DNA of 64,000 nucleotides, taken from assembly GCA_026990595.1 (NCBI GenBank), contig JALXCZ010000008.1, positions 62,001-126,000 on the forward strand. Direction: 5' to 3'. Positions within the stretch are counted from its first letter, which is position 1. Every line of letters begins with the position of its first letter. The DNA comes from Sulfurovum sp. Its GTDB lineage: Bacteria; Campylobacterota; Campylobacteria; Campylobacterales; Sulfurovaceae. The position numbers were made by a program, and so were the translations under genes. Below are positions 53,605 through 62,713 of this stretch, piece by piece. A model generated the notes under the pieces. It was not told where the DNA came from, did not search any database, and saw nothing but the letters and a program-made list of their open reading frames with translations.

Positions 53605-54675
53605 CTACTGTTCCTTCAGTAATTTTACATACTGTTCAAAGATCGATACTTTACTAAATCGTTCAAGTTCATTCATATCAATTTCTATACTGCTTTCTAA
53701 AGCCTCATCTATCTTTTTTGCCAATGCTGCTGAATCATTTACAGGAACAAGCCAATGTGAAAGTGCTCCAACCAATATTTCTTTTGGTCCAGTAGGGCAA
53801 TCTGTGGAAACAACAGGTGTTCCCAAAATAAGAGATTCTATCATCACTGTCGGTAAACCTTCCCGTTCTGAAGAGAGAACAAGTAGTTTTGCATGTTTCA
53901 TATATTTATAGGGATTTTGCTGAAAACCTAAAATTTCCACTCTATTTTCAAGCCCGTAAGCCTGTATCATCGCTTGAGCTTCTTTCGTTTTTGCAGCTAA
54001 AATAATTAATTTGACTTGAGTTTTTGTTTGCCTGAGTGCTTCAAACAATATATCATAACGTTTTTGTCTTCTAAATGCTGATGGAGCTATCATATACGGC
54101 TCAGCCATATCAAGCACTTCCTTTCCTTTTTCTACAATAGATTCAAAATCAAAAGGATTATAAATTGTTTTTGCCTCAAGATAATCTATATTTAGTACAT
54201 CAAGTTCTGGGATAATAGACTTTGCTACAGTAATAAGCTTTTCATTTTTATATAGCCATTGATATACTTGCAATTTTTTCTTTGCCCTTTTTTTTGTAAA
54301 CTTTTCAAGTTCTGTTTTATAAGACATATGAATAACAAAATACTTATTTTCATGATCCAAGTATTTTACAACCCTATCTGCTCTTGGCAAATTAGAAATG
54401 ATCAAATCGAATTTTCCAATTTTTTCCATTTTTGACTTTAAAATTTTTGCGTAGATACGATCTCCTGCTTTACCCAAAATTTTATATACATCTTTCCCTT
54501 TTGATAATGGTATGATTGGAAAATTATATTCAGAAGTTTTGTACTTTTTTACATTATCCAAAATAAATAATACAACAGAAAAATTGTTATCTTCAAATAA
54601 TTTTGCTTGTGCCAAAGCAACCTTTTCAGCCCCGCTTCCTGCCAAATTCGTGACAACAATACCAATTCTTTTCAT
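53605..54675 (-). CDS. Glycosyltransferase family 4, paralogue of the preceding entry
   Basis: A 356-residue GT-B enzyme. TNLAGSGAEKVALAQAKLF, SAFRRQKRYDILFEALRQ and LLVLSSEREGLPTVMIESLILGTPVVSTDCPTGPKEI match its neighbour block by block. ATG at 54675 is preferred over 54681: AAAGG is correctly spaced, and it gives the same ATGA overlap with the ELM1-like gene that other pairs in this operon show. Confidence 0.87.
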   Translation of the reverse strand: MKRIGIVVTNLAGSGAEKVALAQAKLFEDNNFSVVLFILDNVKKYKTSEYNFPIIPLSKGKDVYKILGKAGDRIYAKILKSKMEKIGKFDLIISNLPRADRVVKYLDHENKYFVIHMSYKTELEKFTKKRAKKKLQVYQWLYKNEKLITVAKSIIPELDVLNIDYLEAKTIYNPFDFESIVEKGKEVLDMAEPYMIAPSAFRRQKRYDILFEALRQTKTQVKLIILAAKTKEAQAMIQAYGLENRVEILGFQQNPYKYMKHAKLLVLSSEREGLPTVMIESLILGTPVVSTDCPTGPKEILVGALSHWLVPVNDSAALAKKIDEALESSIEIDMNELERFSKVSIFEQYVKLLKEQ

Positions 54676-55664
54676 AAACATCCTTTTAATTGATCTGCTA
54701 ATTTTTGCATATATTTAACTGAAGATGTTACAGAAGGAGGATAATCTTTCAGATCGGATAACTCCTCTATTTTAGATCTCATAATACACTTTCCCTCTTC
54801 AAACTTTTCCAAAATTTTTTGATAATCATTTTCAGGCTCTGCCTGCTTTGGCACTAATGTGACTACAGCTTTCCCTGATGACACCGCCTCACTGACCATC
54901 GAAGCACTCTCTTCTGTTACATAAACCTGTTGACTCAGTGTAAGAAATACCCCTACTGTCTTTAATGGTTTTTTGTGATAAGCAATGAACATTTCACTCT
55001 TCATCTGCTCCTGCATCTTCTCTTCAAAAATTTCAGGTGTTCTACGGGAAGTTGTTATCAGCCAATTTGTTTTAGCAGCCGTAGCATTAACAAAAGCAAT
55101 AAGATGGTCTATCTCTTCTTCAGTATAATGGTACCCGGAACCATCTCCACCTATCAGCAGTGTATGGTAAGAGACATTTGGATCAAGTCCATACTTGATA
55201 CAGAAATCCTCAGGATTACCAGTGTAGGGCAATGTCGGTGCCACATCAAGCACTATCTGGTTATTAAAACCAAGATCAAGTACTGTCAATACTTTTGTAA
55301 ATAGTTTATTATCAAGTTTTTTGGGGTTTCCTATGAAGAGTGTAGTTGCACCAAACCATAGTCCGATCAAAGCATTCAAAAGAGAAGTGTCTTTCCCTGA
55401 AGAGATGACAACTTCAGGATGCTCGGAAAGGTCAATCTCTTCATAAAACCAAGAGATATTTTCCGGTCGAAACATATGTGTAAGTATCCATTTTCCCAAT
55501 AAACTGTTTAGCAGCATACGCAAAAGGTATTTGCTAAACTTTTTTACCTTTACTTCAACATAACGTACTTCAACCTCTTCAATCTCCTTGATCGCTTCAG
55601 CTACAGCAAGACTCTGATTGTAGTGTCCTGGTTTCCCATCACTTAGAACTAAGACTCTCTTCAA
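54672..55664 (-). CDS. ELM1-like (DUF1022) protein, first copy
   Basis: A 330-residue soluble protein of the ELM1 family, named after a plant mitochondrial fission factor and of unknown role in bacteria. The start RVLVLSDGKPGHYNQSLAVAEAI is shared with the second copy at 60183. LLIGGDGSGYHYTEEEI, LITTSRRTPE and VTEESASMVSEAVSSGKAVVTL resemble GT-B donor-site loops. TTG at 55664 has GGAG six bases upstream; an ATG at 55676 without a ribosome site is the alternative. It overlaps transferase genes on both sides. Confidence 0.8.
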   Translation of the reverse strand: MKRVLVLSDGKPGHYNQSLAVAEAIKEIEEVEVRYVEVKVKKFSKYLLRMLLNSLLGKWILTHMFRPENISWFYEEIDLSEHPEVVISSGKDTSLLNALIGLWFGATTLFIGNPKKLDNKLFTKVLTVLDLGFNNQIVLDVAPTLPYTGNPEDFCIKYGLDPNVSYHTLLIGGDGSGYHYTEEEIDHLIAFVNATAAKTNWLITTSRRTPEIFEEKMQEQMKSEMFIAYHKKPLKTVGVFLTLSQQVYVTEESASMVSEAVSSGKAVVTLVPKQAEPENDYQKILEKFEEGKCIMRSKIEELSDLKDYPPSVTSSVKYMQKLADQLKGCL

Positions 55665-56658
55665 GCATTTCTCCATATAATAATATTAATTTCTCATACA
55701 TTTTTTCATATATGAACTCTTCTTTTGCAAATTCAAAACATTTCTCAAAGTTTTTTAGCACATCCGTATAATGTTTTTTAACATAAACTATTTTATCTTT
55801 CAAATCCTCACTTTTGGCTTTTTCCAACACATACCCTTCAGGCAATATCTCACTCATATCAGCTACATCTGTACTGATTACTGGTTTTTGAAGCAATAAT
55901 GCTTCTGCCATTACATACGAGAAGCCCTCTTTATGTGATGTGATGACAAGAAGATCACTTTGTGCCAATAAATCAAGTGCATCACTCCTATATCCAGTAA
56001 ATATTACCTTTTCTTCAATTCCTAATCCTTTTGCTTGCTTCCGCAAAGTAATCTCCTGCTCTCCTTCGCCAATCAATACCAATTCAACATCAATGTCTTT
56101 AATCGCATCAAGCAGAAGAGCGAAATTTTTGACTTCAACCAATCTCCCTATTGCACATATAGTGAATTTTGAATGGTTTATCCCTGTCCCGGACATACTA
56201 TGTTGCTTTGGAAAGTCAACACCATTATAAATGACATGTTTATGTCTATGGTTTATGGGTGCAAGCACTGCTTTTGAAACACCTATGATATAATCGAACT
56301 TTTCATAATTTTTGATTTTTTTCTTTTTACTATGCACTGTCACTACAGTTTCAATAGACGATTGAATCCATTTTGAAATACTTGCCACAATATCAGCCGC
56401 TTTACTCGCATGTGCATGTAGGATATCAGGATTAATGTCCCTAACCATTCTCCATAACCTGAATAGAATAAACGGGTTTTTCCGTCCTTTGGAAAGATCA
56501 AGAGAATGGAAAAATACTTTTTCATCAAAACGTTCACGATATTTTTCATGAGCGATCACATGTAACTCTTCTTCTTGAGCCAAAGCATTACACAGTTCCT
56601 CAAAATGTTTTTCAAGTCCCCCCTCTTCATTACCCGCCATAACCTGAACAATTTTCAT
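55639..56658 (-). CDS. Glycosyltransferase family 4
   Basis: A 339-residue GT-B enzyme. AGNEEGGLEKHFEELCNALA, DILHAHASKAADI and YNGVDFPKQ belong to the acceptor domain. AIGRLVEVKNFALLLDAIK and ITSHKEGFSYVMAEALLLQKPVISTDV form the donor domain with the catalytic Glu. AGGAG lies seven bases upstream of the ATG, which overlaps the deacetylase stop by ATGA. Probably a core-sugar transferase. Confidence 0.87.
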   Translation of the reverse strand: MKIVQVMAGNEEGGLEKHFEELCNALAQEEELHVIAHEKYRERFDEKVFFHSLDLSKGRKNPFILFRLWRMVRDINPDILHAHASKAADIVASISKWIQSSIETVVTVHSKKKKIKNYEKFDYIIGVSKAVLAPINHRHKHVIYNGVDFPKQHSMSGTGINHSKFTICAIGRLVEVKNFALLLDAIKDIDVELVLIGEGEQEITLRKQAKGLGIEEKVIFTGYRSDALDLLAQSDLLVITSHKEGFSYVMAEALLLQKPVISTDVADMSEILPEGYVLEKAKSEDLKDKIVYVKKHYTDVLKNFEKCFEFAKEEFIYEKMYEKLILLYGEMLEESLSSK

Positions 56659-57473
56659 TTTTTTACTCCTCTTTTGCCTGTACGCAACTTAAGAAGAAAA
56701 GCTAGAAAATTATCTTTCCCACTAACCGTAATACGCTTGAGTAAATAGGGATTGGCAACTTTTATATTATCAATGCCAATATTTGTGGTAGTAGCATTAC
56801 TGTATCCCGCATCTCGTACGAGTTTCCAATCGTCCTTCTTATAGAGCCCAAAAGGATAACAGAATGACTCACACTCAACATTGAAACTCTCCTCAATCTT
56901 CTCTTTTGATTCCCTGATCTCACTCTCCTTCCTCTCATCATCCAATTGTACAAGATTATCATGCGTCAATGTATGGGAGCCTATTTCTATCAACTCACTT
57001 TGAATCATCTCTTTGATCTGATCATCCGTAAGCTTGGGTTCTCTCATCAATTCACCACTGCTATTTTTAGCTTTACGTTTGCTTGACCACTCCCTGTTAT
57101 GTCTATCTACAACCAGATAAACCGTCGCTTTGGCACCATACTTTTTCAGGATAGGCAATGCATGGATATAATTGTCTTCATAACCATCATCAAAGGTAAT
57201 GGCTACAGAACGTTTAGGCAAGTGATCCTTTTGAACAATCAATTCACTCATTGTAAAAAAATGCCAGCCGTTCTCAACTAAATATTTGATCTGTTTTTCA
57301 AACATTCGGGGAGAGACTCTCAACCCTTTGAACTTGCCTCCCGTATGTTCTTTGATCATATGATACATCAAGATACGGGGATACTGGTAAGTTACAGGTT
57401 TCCCCCACCATGCATAACGATAGGAATAATATAAAATGACTAATAAAATTGTGATAATAATAGATATTGACAT
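56655..57473 (-). CDS. Polysaccharide deacetylase (NodB domain), membrane-anchored
   Basis: A 272-residue protein with an N-terminal membrane helix (SIIITILLVILYYSYRYAWW). The NodB domain has AITFDDGYED (D95, D96) and the metal-binding GSHTLTHDN (H167, H171), with FCYPFG later. It would remove N-acetyl or formyl groups from a core or undecaprenyl-linked sugar, as ArnD-like enzymes do; the substrate is not certain. It starts two bases after the upstream stop. Confidence 0.88.
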   Translation of the reverse strand: MSISIIITILLVILYYSYRYAWWGKPVTYQYPRILMYHMIKEHTGGKFKGLRVSPRMFEKQIKYLVENGWHFFTMSELIVQKDHLPKRSVAITFDDGYEDNYIHALPILKKYGAKATVYLVVDRHNREWSSKRKAKNSSGELMREPKLTDDQIKEMIQSELIEIGSHTLTHDNLVQLDDERKESEIRESKEKIEESFNVECESFCYPFGLYKKDDWKLVRDAGYSNATTTNIGIDNIKVANPYLLKRITVSGKDNFLAFLLKLRTGKRGVKK

Positions 57474-57474
57474 G

Positions 57475-59064
57475 CTACTCTTTTATATTATTCAATGATG
57501 CGCATTCTGTTTTATTATATTCAATAAATCCGTTACCTCCGTCAATAGATGTACCCTGAATATAATAGTTACTATCATCATTGGGATTTTCAACCTTATA
57601 CCCCAAGGTATTAGCTACCAATTTACCTAATGTATAATGATTAAAACATCCTTCATCAGCATATTTGTGTTGAAGGGTTTCATCAATACCGTTAGAATAT
57701 ATAAGTATGGGAACTTTTGCCACTTCTTTGCTTAAAAATGCATGCCCGTATCGCCCTTCTTCTTCTGGAAGCCCCATCATCTCTGCATGATCAGACGTCA
57801 TAAACATCACACTGTTAGGCATTTTTTTTATTCTATTGACTATCTGATTAATAATGTAATCTGTATAGAGAATTGAATTATAGTAGCTATAAAGCATATG
57901 CGTATGGAAATCTTTGGTTTCAAAAGGATATTTATAAAATGCCTTCGGGGTGGAATCTTCATACGGTGAATGGGAATTTCGTTGATGCAGAATAATAAAA
58001 TTCTTTTTTGAAAAATCTATCGTATCCAATGCTTTGACCAATGCCTCATCTTTACCAATAAAACGCTTCACTACATCCGCATCACTGACATAAGGTGCCA
58101 TAATATTAAGTTTCTGTGTTGTCAGGTAATAAACATTATATCCCTTACTTTTGGCAAGATGCAACAAGTTTGTAGCATTGTTTCCAAGTAAAGCGACATT
58201 CTCAGGCTCTCTTTTCAATAAGAAAAATGTAGGTACCGCTGTTAAAGTATCAACACCTGAAGCATATCCTTTCCTATAGATAAAATTTTCATCTTTTTTT
58301 AATCTATCTAGATGTGGAGTATCCTCTACCTTTGCACCAAATAGATGCATATGCTTACTACCAAGACTTTCCCCCATAATAACAATAATATTTTGTGGTA
58401 GTTTTTCATCCAAATTTTGAATGATATAGGGTTTAAAAAGCTTTATCTTTTTACTTTTCAAGAGATATTTCGGTATCTCTTTACCTATAAACAGGGAGAT
58501 ACTGTTTAGTGCATTCACAATAGATATAGTATGGTTATTTGGCATCATGCTTGAAATGTTATGTCGTTTATAGGCAGAATAAGGAAGCAATAACAATAAC
58601 AACACCAGTAAAATAGCTGTATATTTCACCTTAATCACTTTGTTGTCACTTTTAACGATTATCCAATATCCGATCACAACCTGCATTGCCCAAAGGACTA
58701 CTGGTAATATCATATATTGAGAAACACCTTCTACACTCTCCTTCACTTCAAAAAACTGTGTAAAGAAAAACATAATCTCATAATGCATCAATAGCCCATG
58801 AAAAAATGCATAATGCACAAGTTCAATAAAAGACAAAAATGTAAAAAAGATAAAAAAGATCATCTTAACTCTCAAAGAGCGCATAGTTAAAATCAAAGCA
58901 CTTACTACAAAAATCGCAAATACTCCCCTCCATGTTTTTCCTGAAGACACAACAAAATGACTTTCATACATGGAATACACAATATCTGGTAAAAGCAAAA
59001 CCAGGGTTAAAATCATAGAAAATAATAAATGTTTTCCCAGTGTATATTTTACTTGTCTATCCAA
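57475..59064 (-). CDS. Phosphoethanolamine transferase-like sulfatase-fold membrane protein
   Basis: A 529-residue protein. Five N-terminal helices (to about residue 165) are followed by a periplasmic alkaline-phosphatase/sulfatase-fold domain. It has IVIMGESLGSKHMHLFG with metal Glu, YASGVDTLTAVP with the probable nucleophile Thr, HQRNSHSPYED, and TSDHAEMMG ending in YGHAF. This fits EptA-type enzymes that add phosphoethanolamine to lipid A or core, or phosphoglycerol transferases. TTG at 59064 is the start: AGGAG lies six bases upstream and no ATG is near. Confidence 0.85.
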   Translation of the reverse strand: MDRQVKYTLGKHLLFSMILTLVLLLPDIVYSMYESHFVVSSGKTWRGVFAIFVVSALILTMRSLRVKMIFFIFFTFLSFIELVHYAFFHGLLMHYEIMFFFTQFFEVKESVEGVSQYMILPVVLWAMQVVIGYWIIVKSDNKVIKVKYTAILLVLLLLLLPYSAYKRHNISSMMPNNHTISIVNALNSISLFIGKEIPKYLLKSKKIKLFKPYIIQNLDEKLPQNIIVIMGESLGSKHMHLFGAKVEDTPHLDRLKKDENFIYRKGYASGVDTLTAVPTFFLLKREPENVALLGNNATNLLHLAKSKGYNVYYLTTQKLNIMAPYVSDADVVKRFIGKDEALVKALDTIDFSKKNFIILHQRNSHSPYEDSTPKAFYKYPFETKDFHTHMLYSYYNSILYTDYIINQIVNRIKKMPNSVMFMTSDHAEMMGLPEEEGRYGHAFLSKEVAKVPILIYSNGIDETLQHKYADEGCFNHYTLGKLVANTLGYKVENPNDDSNYYIQGTSIDGGNGFIEYNKTECASLNNIKE

Positions 59065-59103
59065 GAAGTACTCCTAAAAAATTTGTGTATTATAACCTGT
59101 TTT

Positions 59104-60186
59104 TTATATGCTTTTGTATACATCCACTATCTTTCCAACCATTTGTTTTAATGAAAAATTATGATCAATATACATATAACCGTCAAACTGAAGTCTTTTG
59201 GCATCCTCTATTTTCCGAGCCAGTTCCTGACTTGAACCAACGGTATAGAAATAACCATTTTCACCTTTTCTAATAATATCTAAAACTCCACCATGTTCTG
59301 TAGCAACTACCGGTGTATTCATGGCAATTGCTTCTGCTACACTCCTACCGAAACTTTCAGGTTTTTTAGAACTGCTGACCACCACATCACTCAGGGCATA
59401 GATCTCTGCTACTTGGCTCTGGCTTCCTGTAAAAATAATATGCTCTTCTATATTCAATTCTTTTACCAATGTTTTGAGAGATTCAAAATAATTTTGCTTG
59501 TCTTCACGTACTCCACCTACGACCAGACCTATGACATTAGGTATTGTATCTTTGGCTAGGGCAACAGCATGAATGAATGTCTCCAGGTCTTTTAACTGGG
59601 TGATCCTGCCTACTGAAGTGACAATAGTTTTATCATTTAGATGATATTTTTGTATGAAGGCATCTATAAAATCATGATTTACATTCTCAGGGTTGAATTT
59701 TTCAAGATCAATGCCTCTTGGGATCACAGTGACCTTTTTTTCATCTGTATGATAATGCTCTTGAATATAAGACTTGATCGCACTGCTTACACAGATCACG
59801 CTGTCACCTTTGGTCATAACAGCACTGTAGGCACTTACACTGTTAAACCCGTGTACCGTTGTTACAAAAGGCAGTTGCAGCTTCTTGTTTGCCCAATAGG
59901 TCAGCCAGGCAGGTACACGACTTCTTGCATGTAAAATATCCGGATTGCACTCTTTAAGCAGTTTACGCAGTTTGATCATTCTAGAAAAAGCGGTGAACGG
60001 ATTTTTAGAACAAATATCCAAAGTAATATGCTTCCCGCCATCTGCTTCTATCTGCCTTGTAAGTTTCCCTCCTGCACTAATAACTATGCTCTCATGTCCC
60101 ATTTTTAGCAACTCTCGGCTCAGCTCCATAGTACCGCGTTCTACACCACCTTCATTCAGCTCCGGTAATAATTGTACGATCTTCAT
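59104..60186 (-). CDS. Glycosyltransferase family 4
   Basis: A 360-residue GT-B enzyme. QLLPELNEGGVERGTMELSREL and DILHARSRVPAWLTYWANKK open it. TSVGRITQLKDLETFIHAV and VSSSKKPESFGRSVAEAIAMNTPVVAT form the donor domain with the catalytic Glu. Strong likeness to transferases placed beside lpxL in other Gram-negatives suggests an inner-core role. AAAGGTGAG precedes the ATG, which overlaps the upstream gene by ATGA. Confidence 0.88.
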   Translation of the reverse strand: MKIVQLLPELNEGGVERGTMELSRELLKMGHESIVISAGGKLTRQIEADGGKHITLDICSKNPFTAFSRMIKLRKLLKECNPDILHARSRVPAWLTYWANKKLQLPFVTTVHGFNSVSAYSAVMTKGDSVICVSSAIKSYIQEHYHTDEKKVTVIPRGIDLEKFNPENVNHDFIDAFIQKYHLNDKTIVTSVGRITQLKDLETFIHAVALAKDTIPNVIGLVVGGVREDKQNYFESLKTLVKELNIEEHIIFTGSQSQVAEIYALSDVVVSSSKKPESFGRSVAEAIAMNTPVVATEHGGVLDIIRKGENGYFYTVGSSQELARKIEDAKRLQFDGYMYIDHNFSLKQMVGKIVDVYKSI

Positions 60187-61079
60187 AGACTCACCTTTTG
60201 AAGATATGTTCCAAAATCTATTTTTCTATTTCGATTCTTTACCGTACCGTCATAAATATGCAAATAGCCCTCTTTTTCCAAGCTTTTTATAAAACGTTCA
60301 AACTTATTGGTTTTTTGGCTCTCCAACGGCAATACGATCACATTTGTTCTACCATAGGAAACCGCCTCCGAGATCATAGATGTACTGTCTCCTGTAATGA
60401 ACACTGTCTCGCACTGTTCCAAAAAATCAGGGATAGGATTGATCCTCTTCTTTGAAAAGATCACCTCATAGCCAAAATGATATGACTCTACTAATTGCTC
60501 TACCGCCTCAGATGTTCTCGGTGAAGTTGTAACAGCGATCTCATATCCTTGATAATGCTTTATAATAAAATCAAGTTGAGCCTGGAGCTTCTCTTTTGAC
60601 ATTGTAAATATTTTATTGTTACCGCCTATAACGATTCCTATGGACTTTTTTTTGGCTTTATATATCCCTTGAGGCTCAACATAGGCAAAATTTGCAGGGA
60701 TCTCTATAATATTTTCCTGCTTTGGAGACATGTCATGGATTTGGGCAAAAATAATGTCAAAATCATATTTGTAACCTTGCGGAAGCATCATTACTACTGA
60801 TTTTGCTTCTAACTCTTTGGCAAATACTTTAACCATATAGTAGGTTAAGGAACCTGTTCCAACAACCATTTCATATGCATTGTGAGGCAGCATCACAGAA
60901 CGAAACAAAAACTTGGTTTTTAATCCCAGTTTATCTAAAATATATGTAAGTGGTTTACTCCAACTGTATTTAGGCAGTACTTCCATGACATCATACGGCA
61001 CTTCCAAATACTTTGCCAATGCAACTGATTGATTGAGATGTCCCATACGTCCGTCATTGAGAATAAGTATACGATTCAT
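60183..61079 (-). CDS. ELM1-like (DUF1022) protein, second copy
   Basis: A 298-residue soluble protein. The start RILILNDGRMGHLNQSVALAKYL parallels the first copy. VIGGNNKIFTMSKEKL, VTTSPRTSEAVEQLV and FITGDSTSMISEAVSYGRTNVIVLPL correspond to its GT-B-like loops. ATG at 61079 has AGGTGG upstream and overlaps lpxL by ATGA, so it is preferred over GTG at 61088. As with the first copy, it is locked between lipopolysaccharide genes. Confidence 0.82.
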   Translation of the reverse strand: MNRILILNDGRMGHLNQSVALAKYLEVPYDVMEVLPKYSWSKPLTYILDKLGLKTKFLFRSVMLPHNAYEMVVGTGSLTYYMVKVFAKELEAKSVVMMLPQGYKYDFDIIFAQIHDMSPKQENIIEIPANFAYVEPQGIYKAKKKSIGIVIGGNNKIFTMSKEKLQAQLDFIIKHYQGYEIAVTTSPRTSEAVEQLVESYHFGYEVIFSKKRINPIPDFLEQCETVFITGDSTSMISEAVSYGRTNVIVLPLESQKTNKFERFIKSLEKEGYLHIYDGTVKNRNRKIDFGTYLQKVSL

Positions 61080-61960
61080 AATCGCCACCTATTGTGCATC
61101 CAGAACCATTGTGCCGGGTATTCTCTGATCATCTCTTCTATTTCCAAATTGTATTTTGCTGTCATTAATTCCAGTTTCTTTTCTTTATCTTCCACCTCAT
61201 CTGCTACATAATCAATAGGGTCATTAATGATAAGTTCATATGTTCCATCACTCTGTCTTGCAATAAAAACAGGTATGACTAAAGGATCAAATTTTAATTT
61301 AAGCATTGCCACGGACAATGTCGTTTCTGCTGGCATACCAAAAAAATCCACTTTGACACTGTTTAGATGACCTGATTTCTGATCTATAAGTAATCCAACT
61401 GCATTCCCTCGTTTTAGTACTTTTGCCATAGAAAGCATTGCATTGTCTTTGCTTGTTGCATGGTTTCCATACTTGTTTCTAAACGGGATTGTAATATTTC
61501 GATCAATTAATTTATTGTTTCCTTCTCTTCCTATGGCAAGCATAGGTAAACCGTATTTGGCTAAAAAGTGTGCTGCTAATTCCCAGTTGGAGAAGTGAGC
61601 TGTCATAACGATCACACCTTGAGGACTATTTTGGGAGATATATTCTAATTTTTCTTTTGCCTCTGCAAAATTTTTAATAGATCCATCAATATCAAACCGA
61701 TCTACAAACATCAAAAGGATCTCTGAAACTGTTTTGGACAGTTCCGTATAAACCTCTTTTGAGAGTGTTTTTATCTCATCTGCACTTTTTTCAGGGTAGG
61801 CATTAGAGAGATTGCGGATTGTTAGATTTCGTCGTTTACCGTCTAATTTATAGAGTAACCGAGCTGTTGCTTTAAAAAAAGCATAAATAAATGATCTTGG
61901 TGCGATCTTAGCGATCCATAACAATAGTTTCACCAGTATGTATTCAACTTTTTCTCTCAT
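61076..61960 (-). CDS. Lipid A late acyltransferase (LpxL/HtrB family)
   Basis: A 294-residue membrane-bound acyltransferase with an N-terminal hydrophobic segment and the catalytic HX4E motif HFSNWE at 122-127. GLLIDQKSGHLNSVKVDFFGMPA is the second conserved block. It adds a secondary fatty acid to lipid A. First gene of the minus-strand lipopolysaccharide operon, divergent from hisH. Confidence 0.9.
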   Translation of the reverse strand: MREKVEYILVKLLLWIAKIAPRSFIYAFFKATARLLYKLDGKRRNLTIRNLSNAYPEKSADEIKTLSKEVYTELSKTVSEILLMFVDRFDIDGSIKNFAEAKEKLEYISQNSPQGVIVMTAHFSNWELAAHFLAKYGLPMLAIGREGNNKLIDRNITIPFRNKYGNHATSKDNAMLSMAKVLKRGNAVGLLIDQKSGHLNSVKVDFFGMPAETTLSVAMLKLKFDPLVIPVFIARQSDGTYELIINDPIDYVADEVEDKEKKLELMTAKYNLEIEEMIREYPAQWFWMHNRWRL

Positions 61961-62041
61961 TGGTAACCTATAGATTGTATTAAAACCTTATTTTACCCAA
62001 ATAGACTAAAGGAGCATATAATACCTTTCAATTTAATTTGC

Positions 62042-62047
62042 TATAAT
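62042..62047 (+). promoter_or_regulatory. -10 box of hisH
   Basis: TATAAT in the recurring context TTTGCTATAAT. The start near 62054 is 15 bases ahead of the AAAGGA ribosome site. The divergent lpxL operon probably starts in the same 123-base gap, but its promoter is not clear (TAAAAT is the best -10). Confidence 0.55.
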
Positions 62048-62083
62048 CACGGTTACTAATACGACTGCAAAGGAATGATCTTC

Positions 62084-62713
62084 GTGATAGGAATTGTCGA
62101 TTATAATATGGGAAACCTTGCCTCTGTCATCAATGCTTTCAAAAAAGTCGGTGCAGATGTTCAGCTTGAGAGTAATCCTGCAAAACTGGATGAATATGAT
62201 AAACTTATCCTTCCGGGGGTAGGTGCATTTGGCGATGCGATGGATCATTTGAAAGCAAATGGTATGGATGTAGCAGTTAATACATTTGCTTCAAGCGGAA
62301 AGCCTTTGCTCGGTATCTGTTTGGGAATGCAACTGCTTTTTGACAGCTCTGAAGAATTTGGTTCTACCCAAGGTTTAGGGCTTATCCCCGGAGAAGTTGT
62401 AGCATTTGACGAAAGTAAGTTTGATCAGCCGCTTAAAGTACCTCATATGGGCTGGAATGAACTCTTCCGAAACAACGTAGGGGCAGACCCAAGTGTCTGC
62501 CCTTTGTTTAATGATTTGCCAAATGATTTCTACCTTTATTTTGTTCACTCATACCATGCTGTATGTGATGACAAATATGCCATAGGCAAAACACACTACG
62601 GTTACGAATTCGTAAGTGCAGTACAGAACGGAAATATTTACGGCATACAGCCACATCCGGAAAAAAGCCATGAAAATGGACTTAAAATTATAGAAAATTT
62701 TAGCAAACTGTAG
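62084..62713 (+). CDS. hisH: Imidazole glycerol phosphate synthase, glutaminase subunit
   Basis: A 209-residue class I amidotransferase that feeds ammonia to HisF in histidine synthesis. The nucleophile is C79 (GICLGMQLLF); GIQPHPEKS carries the catalytic His and Glu near 190. GTG at 62084 is chosen because AAAGGA lies nine bases upstream; the ATG at 62075 directly abuts it. Codons 132-140 (VGADPSVCP) are an in-frame REP unit identical to the one after hpf, placed between MGWNEL and the FVHSYH segment. The TAG stop belongs to another REP unit. Confidence 0.94.
   Translation: MIGIVDYNMGNLASVINAFKKVGADVQLESNPAKLDEYDKLILPGVGAFGDAMDHLKANGMDVAVNTFASSGKPLLGICLGMQLLFDSSEEFGSTQGLGLIPGEVVAFDESKFDQPLKVPHMGWNELFRNNVGADPSVCPLFNDLPNDFYLYFVHSYHAVCDDKYAIGKTHYGYEFVSAVQNGNIYGIQPHPEKSHENGLKIIENFSKL
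62477..62502 (+). repeat. REP unit, variant B, translated inside hisH
   Basis: GTAGGG-GCAGAC, loop CCAAGT, GTCTGC-CC, identical over all 26 bases to the unit at 8749-8774. It begins exactly on a codon boundary of hisH and is read as VGADPSVCP. The flanking hisH frame is intact. Confidence 0.9.

Noticed and set aside
62477-62502. hisH as a pseudogene broken by a repeat
   Set aside because: The repeat keeps the frame, and the downstream catalytic His/Glu and family motifs are intact, so the gene is treated as functional.
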